This document shows positions 6,432 to 15,205 of a stretch of 19,972 nt of DNA, piece after piece. Position 1 is the first letter of the stretch; each line of letters starts with the position of its first letter. Location: positions 1-19,972 of the forward strand of contig DYOK01000023.1 of the NCBI GenBank assembly GCA_020720565.1, written 5' to 3'. The DNA is from Acetofilamentum sp. (GTDB lineage: Bacteria; Bacteroidota; Bacteroidia; Bacteroidales; JAFGXI01). The notes below the pieces were generated by a model. The model saw only the letters and a list, made by a program, of their open reading frames with translations. It made no database searches and was not told the origin of the DNA. Position numbers and translations under genes: made by a program.

Positions 6432-9400
6432 ATGTGGAATTTATTTAAAAAAACGAATGGTGTTATTTTTTTAATAACCTTATTTTATACCAACATTAAT
6501 CTAAATGCTCAATCGACAAATTGGTCTATAAATTTTGACTCTGAGCTTTCTTTTGTCGAAAATAAAGGCCAATTTAAAAATCGAAATTGGCAAACAACAC
6601 CAGTTGAATTTGCAATTCACCGAGGAAAACTAAGTGCATTTTTTACTAAAAAGGGTTTAACCTATCGTTTCGATAAATTTGTTAGAAACCCAAAACGTAA
6701 AGAACATGGCATAGTTGATACTACAGTTGGAAAATATACGAATGTAAGCGAGTTAATTCATATGACTTGGATTGGTTCCAATCCGAATGTTCAAATACTA
6801 GCTTATGAACCATTGAATTCATATTCTTCAATATCATATATAGACTACAATGATAATGAGAAAGTTAAAAACCTTAATCATCTAAAGAATTATAAAAAGA
6901 TTGTATACAAAGAATTATACCCTAATATAGATTTGGAATATACAATACATCCAGATGGTGGAATAAAATATAATCTTATTTTACATCCTGGAGCCGATGC
7001 TTCAAAAATTAAAATGAGTTACTCAAAAGCCAATACAAATGCGGCAAAAGAAGACGTATCATATGGGGTAGATAATAATATGGATTTTCAAATTAAAGCT
7101 TCTCTTGGGCAAATTATTGAGAAAAAACCATATACCTATTACGAGGGTTCAAAAAAAGAAATAGAATCAAAATTTTCCTATACAAACAATGTATTAACTT
7201 TTGATATCGTTAACTACGATGTAAACAAAACCATTGTCATTGATCCTTGGATTTGGGCTTCTGATTTTTCATTATCTACTGCAACTCGCGAGGTTGAGTG
7301 CGATGATTCGGGTAATTCATACGTGATTGGTGGCGAAGATAATATGCAGTTAAAAAAGTTTAATAGCACTGGAGCATTGCTTTGGACATACAATACACCA
7401 TGGGACACAATTGATGGAGGCTGGTTGGGAACTTTAGCGACCGATTTTGGAGGCGATTCATATATTACAATGGGTACATCACCAGAAATCCAAAAGGTCA
7501 ATAATGCTGGGGGCCTTGTTTGGGGCAATACTGGCGGAAGTATGGACGAATATTGGTCAATTACCTTTAATTGTGATAAAACAAGATTAATAATTGGAGG
7601 AACACATTTAGTATTTGGGTTACCCATTGATGCATATGCCAGAATTTTTGAAATTGATGTTAATTCAGGAAATGTATCGACCACTTTTGATGCTCATCAT
7701 GGTGTTTCGAGCGGTTTAGGGGGTACTCCAATAGAGGTTCGCTCAATTTCGGCATCGAGGAGTGCAAAATACGCATTTCTTACGCACGAGCAAGTTGGAA
7801 TTATTAACCAGAATTTAGGAGCATGTCCTACCATGTTGCCAACTTTTAGTGTTGATAATCAGGCTCATTTAGGTTATAAATGCGAAACTTTTTTGGGAAT
7901 AGAACAAAATGGCGGTGGATTAAAAGCGATTATTGCAAATGACGATTTTATTTTTACACATCTAGGCAACGAAATTAAAAAATGGGATATTAATACTGGT
8001 GTTTTATTGGCATCGGCTTCAATTCCTGGAGGAAGTAGTTCTACTAGCTTGGGTTTGAAAATTGTTGATAACACTGGATTAGCAGTTGATGATAACAATT
8101 TTATTTATGTAGGGTCAGGTGATAGGGTATTAAAGTATGATGAGAATTTGAATATTATTCAACAAATTAATACCAACAGTGGATTTACCGTTTACGATGT
8201 TAGTGTAAGTAGTGACGGCAAGCTTGTAGCTTGTGGGGCTGTACATGATGCTTCAAATTCGACAAACAGATTAGGAAAAGTTGAATCGTTCGATATTACT
8301 GCGGGGCCTCAATACGCTCTTATATGTTGCGATGTTAATATTTGCCCTATCGACCCAGTTTGCAATACTGATCCTGCGTTTAATATTACAGTATCTTCAC
8401 CTGGAGGTACTTTCTCTGGTACAGGAATTACCAATGCTTCCTCGGGTACATTTGACCCCGCTGTTGCAGGTCCTGGTGTACATACAATAACTTATTCAAA
8501 ACCATGTGGGTCGGAGGTTGTAAATATCACTGTTTTAGATTGTAATATTGATTTTTGCTCCGATGGTACTACATTTACTGCTATTGGAGGAAATGGAACT
8601 TATACATGGAACGAGTGGGGGACTGTAACCATAACCATCACCGATCAAGCTACTTGCACAAGCTGTGGTGGAAGTTGGAATCCTGGTTTTCCTCCTTTTA
8701 TAGCTGCTAGCTGCGATATAAGCAGTTGTTCTTCACCGGGTTGGGTTCAGGTCGGAACGGGTTCTTCTGTCAATATTTCAGCAATTAATAACTGGCCAGT
8801 ACAGTTAATTGATGGGGCAGGAGCTGACGTAACTTATAATTCAATTGGGGCAGTGCCTTCTTGCTCAAATTGTACCCAACCAACTGTGGTAGCTACTCCG
8901 ACTGCTGTTACTTGTAACAATGGATCCGATGGAGCAATTAATACTACAATTACTGGTCCACATACTTATTCGATTTCTTGGACAGGGCCATCTAGTTTTA
9001 GTTCTACATCTGTAAATTTGGTGGGATTGTCGAGTGGAACGTATTTTTATACTGTAACTGATAACACCGACAATACATGTCAACGAACGGGTTCTGTTTC
9101 GGTAGCGAATGGAACCTCGCCAACTGCAAGCATTTCTGGTAATGCTGATATTTGTAACGGTGCTACAAGCAATGTTCAAATTACTTTTACAGGGTCTCCA
9201 AATTGGAGCTATGTTTATAGTTTAAACGGGATCAATCAGCCTGCGGTATCTGGCATTGCTACAAGTCCACAATCTATTAGTAGCTCTGGGGGCACATATG
9301 CTTTAGTCAGTGTAACCGATGGACATGGATGTACTGGAACGGTATCTGGTTCAGCAACTGTAACCGCTCATTCGCCGGTAGTGGTAAGTAATATCCAAAC

Positions 9401-12257
9401 AGCGTGTAATGGAACTGCAAACTACACTGTAACTTTTGATATCAGTAATGGTGATGCAAGTTCGTATGTAGTAACACCCTCGGGTAGTGGGGCTTTAAGC
9501 GGTGGGACGTTTACTTCGAACCCTGTCAACTCTGGTACTGCATATAATTTTTCTGTAACTGATCAATATGCATGTACGCCTCAAGCGGTTTCGGGAACGG
9601 TTGATTGTTCTTGTCCAGTCACTGCTTCAATTTCTGGTAATGCATCAATTTGTAATGGGGCTTCAGCCAATGTTTCGGTTGCTGTTTCTGGAGGTTCTTT
9701 CCCTTACACAGTAGTATATTCTGATGGCTCAAGTCATCATACCATCAATAATGTGATGAGTAGTCCTCATGTTATTCCGGTTAGTCCAACATTGAACACA
9801 AGCTATACTCTAATTTCGGTAAGTGATGCAACTTGTAGTGGCTCTGTGTCTGGGTCTGCAACAGTTACGGTAAATCCTATTCCGTCGGTTACAATATCAT
9901 CAACTGCGAGTATTTGTGCAGGACAAAGTGCACAATTCAATTTTGTAATGACTGGTACTCCAAACTACACAATTGTATATCACGATGGAATTAGCAATCA
10001 AACTATCAGTTCTATAACAAGTAGTCCCTATCAGTTAACAATAAATCCGACCACATCAGTAACTTACACCTTGGTTTCTGTACAAGATGCCAATTGTAGT
10101 TCTGTTGCAAGTGGATCTTCAACAGTAACTGTTAATCCAACACCCAATGTGAATGCAGGCAACGATGTGTCATTATGTACGGGCGATCAAGTTACCTTAA
10201 GTGCTACAGGAGCAAGTTCTTATCTTTGGAATAATGGTGTGGTCAACGGAATGTCGTTTACCCCAAGTTCATCAGCCACATACACAGTTACGGGAACTGA
10301 TGCCAATGGTTGTGTGAATACCGATCAAGTTTCGGTGACAGTTTCTAGTACTCCCGTAATTTCGGCAGGAAACGATCAGTCCATTTGCTTGGGGCAGTCA
10401 GCTTCGTTGAATGTGGCAAATAGTGGTAGTATATTGTGGAGTACTGGAGAAACCACATCGAACATTATTGTGACGCCAAATTATAATACTTCATATTCGG
10501 TAACGGTAACCAATGGGTCTTGCTCTGGAACAGACGAGGTGAATGTCAATGTACTGAGTTCACCTGTTGCTAATGCTGGAAACGATGTGTCGATTTGCTT
10601 TGGCGATTATGCAGTTGTTACCGCTACTGGGTCAGGTACTTATACATGGAGTCATGGCTTAGGAAATAGTCCTCAAATCAATGTAAGCCCTAGCACAACA
10701 ACAACTTACACTGTTACCGTAGCCAACAGCATTGGTTGTTCAAGCACCGACGATATTATTGTATCGGTATTTCCCGTTCAAAACATAACTATTAATCCAA
10801 CTTATACCCAAATTTGTGAAGGGCAATCTACGATATTAACGGCAAGTGGTGCCGATACATACACTTGGTTCCCAACGTATGGTTTAAGTTCGAATGTGGG
10901 GGCAAGCGTAATTGCATCGCCATCTGTAAGTACTCAATATTCGGTTATTGGGGTTTATGGTCCTGGATGTGAAAGCACTATACTTGTTCAAGTCGATGTC
11001 GATAAAGTTGAAGCAGCTTTCCAGATTCCTGATTATGCTTGTCAATCAGATACGGTCATTTTATCGCCTACTGTTACTTCGGGAATTGCTCCTTATTCTT
11101 ATGTTTGGCAAGGTAGTGGTCATACCGGAAGCAGTTTTCAGGTCATTGCACATCAAAACAATACATATAGCGTAATTGTAACTGATGCTATCGGTTGTTA
11201 TACAACGGCATCAGTTACCTTGTTTGTTTACGATAGTCTAAGATTGAATGCGTATTCAAATCTTGATACTGTTTGTCAGGGTGATACCGTATTAATGAAC
11301 GCAGCCATTTGGAGTGGGACGGGTGTTCCATACACTTTGTGGATTGATAATGTATATTCTAATACCATAAAGCGTTTTGTCATTAACCAAGATCACGATT
11401 ACATTTTTACTGCAGAAGATGGTTGTATGCAGGTTAGTGATACGGTTAAAATGCGTTTACATCCTATGCCATTTGTCGACTTTATGGTCGATAAAAATGT
11501 TGTGTGCGAAGAAGAGTCGATTAAGTTTACCTCAACCATTTTACCGCTTTCATTAGCCTCAAATTATATCTGGAATTTTGGTGATAGCGATGCACATAAT
11601 TTGTCGCTTTATCCTAATCCAAATCACAAATATGAACAAAATGGTTTGTATGATGTAAGTTTAGAGGTTTTAACTAATGATGGATGTGTTATCAAAACCG
11701 TAAAAAGCCAATATATTAGAGTTAACGACAATCCAATTGCCATTTTCAAACCAACTCCGCCTGTAACATCAATTATCAAACCCGAAATATATTTCGAAAA
11801 CATGTCAATCGGAGCATCGAGCTATTATTGGAATTTTTATACAGGCGACGAATCTAATTTAATGAATCCGATATACTCTTATCAAAATATTGGTAATTAC
11901 GAAGTGATGTTAATTGCATATAGCGAATTTGGTTGTCCAGATACAGCATATGGTAATATTAAAATTGAGCCAGTTATCGAAATATGGTTCCCAACAGCAT
12001 TCTCACCAGATGGCGATAATTTGAACGATTATTTTGGTCCAAAAGGAATCAATATTTTAGAAAAAGACTTCGAAATGACCATTTACGATAGATGGGGAGA
12101 GCCGATTTTTACAACCAACGATTTGTATTTAGGTTGGGACGGAAGAGCAAAAAATAACGAATACGTGCAGGTTGGTGTTTACAAATATATCGCTAAGTTT
12201 AAAGATGCCTATGATATTACGCACGAAGCTTCTGGTAGTGTTAATGTGATTAGATAA
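6432..12257 (+). CDS. Giant T9SS-secreted multidomain surface protein
   Basis: This 1941-residue protein is predicted to be exported by Sec and then by the type IX secretion system. In order it has: a signal peptide (about 1-26, ending LNAQS); a DUF7948-type domain (about 40-274), with FVENKGQF, YPNIDLEY and VIDPW hallmarks; a beta-propeller-like region (about 275-630), with repeats such as GNSYVIGGEDN and GDSYITMGTSP; a Cys-rich linker; and a SprB-like repeat around CNNGSDGAINTT (about 818-890). Three related Ig-like blocks start at about 899, 1065 and 1153 (SISGNA.ICNGA type). Four modules of about 70 residues start at 1238, 1308, 1378 and 1450 (the first three with AGND.S.C.G). PKD-like domains follow from about 1680. 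The C-terminal CHU_C/type B sorting domain starts at FPTAFSPDGDNLND (1853). The family is associated with gliding, adhesion or surface display. The exact role and ligand are unknown. The protein is Ser/Thr/Asn-rich, and the gene ends at a strong terminator. Confidence 0.9.
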   Translation: MWNLFKKTNGVIFLITLFYTNINLNAQSTNWSINFDSELSFVENKGQFKNRNWQTTPVEFAIHRGKLSAFFTKKGLTYRFDKFVRNPKRKEHGIVDTTVGKYTNVSELIHMTWIGSNPNVQILAYEPLNSYSSISYIDYNDNEKVKNLNHLKNYKKIVYKELYPNIDLEYTIHPDGGIKYNLILHPGADASKIKMSYSKANTNAAKEDVSYGVDNNMDFQIKASLGQIIEKKPYTYYEGSKKEIESKFSYTNNVLTFDIVNYDVNKTIVIDPWIWASDFSLSTATREVECDDSGNSYVIGGEDNMQLKKFNSTGALLWTYNTPWDTIDGGWLGTLATDFGGDSYITMGTSPEIQKVNNAGGLVWGNTGGSMDEYWSITFNCDKTRLIIGGTHLVFGLPIDAYARIFEIDVNSGNVSTTFDAHHGVSSGLGGTPIEVRSISASRSAKYAFLTHEQVGIINQNLGACPTMLPTFSVDNQAHLGYKCETFLGIEQNGGGLKAIIANDDFIFTHLGNEIKKWDINTGVLLASASIPGGSSSTSLGLKIVDNTGLAVDDNNFIYVGSGDRVLKYDENLNIIQQINTNSGFTVYDVSVSSDGKLVACGAVHDASNSTNRLGKVESFDITAGPQYALICCDVNICPIDPVCNTDPAFNITVSSPGGTFSGTGITNASSGTFDPAVAGPGVHTITYSKPCGSEVVNITVLDCNIDFCSDGTTFTAIGGNGTYTWNEWGTVTITITDQATCTSCGGSWNPGFPPFIAASCDISSCSSPGWVQVGTGSSVNISAINNWPVQLIDGAGADVTYNSIGAVPSCSNCTQPTVVATPTAVTCNNGSDGAINTTITGPHTYSISWTGPSSFSSTSVNLVGLSSGTYFYTVTDNTDNTCQRTGSVSVANGTSPTASISGNADICNGATSNVQITFTGSPNWSYVYSLNGINQPAVSGIATSPQSISSSGGTYALVSVTDGHGCTGTVSGSATVTAHSPVVVSNIQTACNGTANYTVTFDISNGDASSYVVTPSGSGALSGGTFTSNPVNSGTAYNFSVTDQYACTPQAVSGTVDCSCPVTASISGNASICNGASANVSVAVSGGSFPYTVVYSDGSSHHTINNVMSSPHVIPVSPTLNTSYTLISVSDATCSGSVSGSATVTVNPIPSVTISSTASICAGQSAQFNFVMTGTPNYTIVYHDGISNQTISSITSSPYQLTINPTTSVTYTLVSVQDANCSSVASGSSTVTVNPTPNVNAGNDVSLCTGDQVTLSATGASSYLWNNGVVNGMSFTPSSSATYTVTGTDANGCVNTDQVSVTVSSTPVISAGNDQSICLGQSASLNVANSGSILWSTGETTSNIIVTPNYNTSYSVTVTNGSCSGTDEVNVNVLSSPVANAGNDVSICFGDYAVVTATGSGTYTWSHGLGNSPQINVSPSTTTTYTVTVANSIGCSSTDDIIVSVFPVQNITINPTYTQICEGQSTILTASGADTYTWFPTYGLSSNVGASVIASPSVSTQYSVIGVYGPGCESTILVQVDVDKVEAAFQIPDYACQSDTVILSPTVTSGIAPYSYVWQGSGHTGSSFQVIAHQNNTYSVIVTDAIGCYTTASVTLFVYDSLRLNAYSNLDTVCQGDTVLMNAAIWSGTGVPYTLWIDNVYSNTIKRFVINQDHDYIFTAEDGCMQVSDTVKMRLHPMPFVDFMVDKNVVCEEESIKFTSTILPLSLASNYIWNFGDSDAHNLSLYPNPNHKYEQNGLYDVSLEVLTNDGCVIKTVKSQYIRVNDNPIAIFKPTPPVTSIIKPEIYFENMSIGASSYYWNFYTGDESNLMNPIYSYQNIGNYEVMLIAYSEFGCPDTAYGNIKIEPVIEIWFPTAFSPDGDNLNDYFGPKGINILEKDFEMTIYDRWGEPIFTTNDLYLGWDGRAKNNEYVQVGVYKYIAKFKDAYDITHEASGSVNVIR

Positions 12258-12291
12258 ATCAGACAAAAATCAAAAAACACATTCATTTATT

Positions 12292-12325
12292 AAAACTCTT
12301 CGAAATTCTTCGAAGAGTTTTTTTT
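12292..12325 (+). terminator. Rho-independent terminator of the giant gene
   Basis: AAAACTCTTCGAA (12292-12304) and TTCGAAGAGTTTT (12309-12321) form a perfect 13-bp stem around ATTC, and the T run continues to 12325. It lies 35 bases after the stop codon of the giant gene. The leading A run makes it partly symmetric, but there is no gene on the - strand to use it in reverse. Confidence 0.9.
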
Positions 12326-12557
12326 CTAATAGAATTGGGTTAATTTAAGGTCTTTGTTCTTTTGAATAATTTCACAACTAAATGTTTATCATCTTGTTAT
12401 GCTATATAAATACGACATTGATATATTAAAAGTGCCTACATCTTAATCATATTGTTTAATATTTTCTTTACTTAAATGCCAGAATCGAACAAAAATTCTG
12501 TGAATTATCATACTTTTAGTTCGGCTAAGAAACTATTTTTAAACGGAACTTTTTACT
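12326..12557. promoter_or_regulatory. Upstream region of the sugar transporter gene
   Basis: This is the rest of the 300-base gap before the transporter gene. It contains GAATAATT (12364-12371), a word also present in four other upstream regions. It also contains the inverted repeat AATTC-TGT-GAATT (12494-12506) and TACTTTTA (12511-12518), which resembles the -7 box TAnnTTTG with one mismatch and would give a leader of about 30 bases. A repressor site overlapping a promoter is conceivable. No open frame or RNA gene is evident. Confidence 0.3.
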
Positions 12558-13955
12558 ATGAATAATACCTCTCAGAAATATGCGTTTGTGGGCTTGACCA
12601 GTTTGTTTTTTACATGGGGTTTTATCACTGTAATGAATGATATACTGGTCAATACGTTCCAATCGATTTTTCTGTTAAGTCCGACACAAAGAGCATTGGT
12701 GCAAATGTCTTTTTTTGGAGCTTTTTTTATTGTGTCTTTAGGCTATTTTTTAATCAGCAGTATTACCGGTAAAGACCCAATAAATAGAATAGGATACAAT
12801 AACGGTATGATAATCAGTTTAGTAATCCTGGCTATTGGCTGTTTAAGTTTCTATCCTGCTGCACAATTTAATTCTTACGGGGCTTTCTTAGCTGCTTTAT
12901 TCTTACTCGCAATAGGCGTTACATTATTGCAAATTTGTTCAAACCCATATGCTGCTATAATGGGTTCACCCGACACAGCCTCGAGCCGTTTGAACTTAGC
13001 GCAAGGCTTTAATTCGCTGGGGACTACCATTGGCCCAATTGTAGGAACCATGCTCATTTATCAAGTTTTCTCAAACGGAGAACAAAGTATTGAATCGGTA
13101 AGTCAAACCTATGTGGTTTATGGCTTGGTTTTTTTAGTCTTAGCTTTTGTTGTTAAATTGCTTCATTTGCCCAATTACATCAACAAAGAGAAAATGCCAA
13201 GTGGATTTTCTGTATTAAAAAACAGGCATTTGGTGTTGGGTATTTTGGCCATCTTTTTTTATGTGGGTTCAGAAGTTTCGATAGGAACTTGGATCGTCGA
13301 ATTTCTAAAATCTCCAGAAATATTAGGTGCAAAAGAAAGTGAAGCCAGCTATTTTCTTTCGTTCTTTTGGGGTGGCTTAATGATTGGTCGTTTAATGGCA
13401 GGAATCGCTTTCGATGGAAAGTCGATGAGCTTGACCAAAATTTTCAAAATGTGGGCGATAGCGATAACAGTTCTAAGTTTTATTTATTTGGCGACATCGA
13501 TTAAGATGCAAAATGGATCATTTAGTTTTGTTTTTCAGAATCCTTACAATTTGGGTTTATACATTTTAATGATAGCATTGAGTATTTTGGCATTTATACT
13601 GAGTAAAGGCTTGCCAACTAAAAGTTTAGTTATTTTCTCAATTATCAATATTGGATTACTGTCCACTGCCATGTTATCGAAAGGTCAACTCGCTATGTGG
13701 TCTGTTTTGGCTTCTGGCTTATTCTTTTCGATAGGGTGGTCCAATATTTTTACATTAGCCATCAAAAATTTAGGAGCTTATACTTCGCAAGGCTCATCGC
13801 TATTGGTTATGGCCATTGTAGGAGGAGCAGCTTTACCATGGATTCAAAGTCATGTGATTGAAACATATAACATTCAAACATCGTTTATTGTTCCTATTGT
13901 TGGTTTGTTATATATTGCATTTTATGGTTGGGAAGGTCATAAAATTAAATCGTAA
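12558..13955 (+). CDS. FucP/GluP-type sugar:proton symporter (MFS)
   Basis: This is an inner-membrane sugar transporter of the fucose/glucose-galactose permease branch of the major facilitator superfamily, with 465 residues and about 12 hydrophobic helices. Typical motifs are WGFITVMNDIL, FFGAFFI, IGYNNGM and LLQICSNPYAAIMG, then SRLNLAQGFNSLGTTIGP. Asp28 in NDIL matches the proton- and sugar-coupling Asp of E. coli FucP. Gln125 stands where FucP has its second key acidic residue (Glu in LETAANP); glucose/galactose-type members also have Gln here as far as I recall, so hexose uptake is more likely than fucose. The next genes are a ROK sugar kinase and a GH92 mannosidase, so mannose or glucose is the probable substrate. 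The 86-base gap to the kinase gene allows co-transcription. Confidence 0.88.
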   Translation: MNNTSQKYAFVGLTSLFFTWGFITVMNDILVNTFQSIFLLSPTQRALVQMSFFGAFFIVSLGYFLISSITGKDPINRIGYNNGMIISLVILAIGCLSFYPAAQFNSYGAFLAALFLLAIGVTLLQICSNPYAAIMGSPDTASSRLNLAQGFNSLGTTIGPIVGTMLIYQVFSNGEQSIESVSQTYVVYGLVFLVLAFVVKLLHLPNYINKEKMPSGFSVLKNRHLVLGILAIFFYVGSEVSIGTWIVEFLKSPEILGAKESEASYFLSFFWGGLMIGRLMAGIAFDGKSMSLTKIFKMWAIAITVLSFIYLATSIKMQNGSFSFVFQNPYNLGLYILMIALSILAFILSKGLPTKSLVIFSIINIGLLSTAMLSKGQLAMWSVLASGLFFSIGWSNIFTLAIKNLGAYTSQGSSLLVMAIVGGAALPWIQSHVIETYNIQTSFIVPIVGLLYIAFYGWEGHKIKS

Positions 13956-13990
13956 TAAAAAATAATAAATATATTGTTAAGATATATTAA

Positions 13991-14018
13991 TAGTTATAAA
14001 AATTAAAGGGTCAAAAGC
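13991..14018 (+). promoter_or_regulatory. Degenerate leader element before the ROK kinase
   Basis: TAGTTATAAAAAT (13991-14003) followed by AAAGGGTCAAAAGC matches the leader element in front of GH92 (TAGTTAGAAAAAT, then AGGTCGAAAACC), but the palindrome is decayed and the spacing is several bases shorter. It lies 23 bases before the start codon. The downstream bases AATTAAAAAAAATAATATG also resemble the udk start region. I treat it as a weak fourth member of the family. Confidence 0.35.
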
Positions 14019-14041
14019 ATTAACCAATTAAAAAAAATAAT

Positions 14042-14989
14042 ATGAAAAACAAAATTGCAGTTGGTATTGATATCGGTGGAACCAATGCCGAATTAGGTTG
14101 GGTGAATAAAGATGGAAAAGTTTTGCATCGACAAATATTTAAAACAGCCGATTTTACCGAAATCGAACAAATGGTCGAAACCATCGGAAATGCGATTAAT
14201 GCTCAAATAAAAAATTTAGACCATTGCGAAATATTAGGTCTTGGAATCGGAGCACCAAACGGAAATTTTTATAAAGGCACAATTGAGTTTGCACCAAATT
14301 TACATTGGAAAGGGGTTTTGCCATTGGCCGAAATGTTTGCCAAGAAAACAGGTTTAACAACTAAGCTTACCAACGACGCCAATGCTGCGGCTTATGCCGA
14401 ACATATTTATGGGGCAGCTAAAGAAATGAACAATTTTTTAGTCGTTACGCTAGGTACAGGCTTGGGATCTGGAATTGTTGTCAATGGTAACGTTTTATAT
14501 GGAGCAACAGGTTTTGCCGGTGAAATGGGCCATACCAAAACAATGGACAATGGTCGACAATGTGGCTGCGGACGTTTAGGATGCTTAGAAACCTATGTTT
14601 CGGCTACAGGTTTGGCACGTACCACTGTTGAATTGCTTGCTCAATCGAGACAAATTAGCGTGTTGCGCGACAAAGAAAAAATTACTTCGGAAGATGTTTT
14701 CTTAGCCGCAAGTTCTGGCGACGAATTAGCACTTAAAGCGATAAAATATACCACCACAATTTTTGGTAAACACCTTGCCGACTACGTGGCCTTGTTTAGC
14801 CCCGAAGCCATTTTCTTAACTGGTGGCCTTGCCAATGCACATTCTTTATTGATCCCGCACACCGAAGAAGTGATGAATCAATCGGTTTTAAAAGTATTCA
14901 CAAATACGGTTAAAATATATCCTTCGGCTTTACTAAAAGAAAATGCTGGTCTAATCGGAGCTGCAGCGATGTTGTTCGATATCGATTAA
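14042..14989 (+). CDS. ROK-family sugar kinase (probable gluco/mannokinase)
   Basis: This cytoplasmic kinase probably phosphorylates a hexose, feeding glycolysis. The 315-residue protein shows the N-terminal phosphate-binding motif VGIDIGGTN (7-15), GIGAPN, the catalytic Asp112 in TNDANAAAYAE, and the nucleotide-binding TLGTGLGSG. The ROK zinc signature is complete, with His164 in EMGHT and Cys174, Cys176 and Cys181 in CGCGRLGC, followed by LET. No DNA-binding domain is fused, so it is a kinase and not a ROK repressor. Glucose and mannose are both plausible, since several Bacteroidota ROK kinases accept both; placement between a sugar permease and an alpha-mannosidase favours mannose among the substrates. 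The start at 14042 follows an A-rich leader. Confidence 0.9.
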   Translation: MKNKIAVGIDIGGTNAELGWVNKDGKVLHRQIFKTADFTEIEQMVETIGNAINAQIKNLDHCEILGLGIGAPNGNFYKGTIEFAPNLHWKGVLPLAEMFAKKTGLTTKLTNDANAAAYAEHIYGAAKEMNNFLVVTLGTGLGSGIVVNGNVLYGATGFAGEMGHTKTMDNGRQCGCGRLGCLETYVSATGLARTTVELLAQSRQISVLRDKEKITSEDVFLAASSGDELALKAIKYTTTIFGKHLADYVALFSPEAIFLTGGLANAHSLLIPHTEEVMNQSVLKVFTNTVKIYPSALLKENAGLIGAAAMLFDID

Positions 14990-15102
14990 CTCGCTTGCTT
15001 GAAAAAAATAGTTGAATGTGTAAAACTACATTTATAGATTTTTATTGAGATATTGTAACGATTTTCCAAATAACAAACACTTTATTTTATTGATTAAGTG
15101 CA
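14990..15102. other. Gap between the ROK kinase and the GH92 leader
   Basis: I see no gene, RNA or clear terminator here. The stretch is AT-rich with TAAGT just upstream of the shared leader word at 15103, which extends the similarity to the regulator leader slightly. The 216-base distance from the kinase stop to GH92 suggests that GH92 has its own promoter, but I cannot point to a good TAnnTTTG box. Confidence 0.3.
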
Positions 15103-15203
15103 TAGAATAATTTAATGTCGCATTTTAGTAGGCAAAGTGATTGTATTGATGCTAGTTAGAAAAATATTAGATAGGTCGAAAACCTAAAAAAAGGTCAAAG
15201 TCC
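15103..15203 (+). promoter_or_regulatory. GH92 leader with palindrome element and partial second copy
   Basis: TAGAATAATTTAATGT (15103-15118) is identical to 4471-4486. AGGTCGAAAACCT (15173-15185) follows at the same 70-base offset as its counterpart before the TPR/HTH regulator gene, preceded by TAGTTAGAAAAATATTAGAT. One G-to-A change shortens the perfect stem to 4 bp. A partial second copy, AAGGTCAAAGTCC (15191-15203), ends two bases before the ATG at 15206, in the place where a ribosome would bind. This suggests an effect on translation or mRNA folding, but the function is inferred. Confidence 0.5.
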
Positions 15204-15205
15204 AT

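Noticed and set aside
7214..7684. 156-codon open frame on the - strand inside the giant gene
   Set aside because: It lies opposite a clearly coding region with signal peptide and known domains, and its translation shows no protein-like motifs.
8865..9179. 104-codon open frame on the - strand inside the giant gene
   Set aside because: Its Ser/Arg/Thr/Ile-rich translation is what the complement of a Thr/Ser/Asn-rich repeat region gives by chance.
14042..14989. ROK transcriptional repressor
   Set aside because: There is no N-terminal winged helix; the protein starts directly with the kinase phosphate-binding motif.
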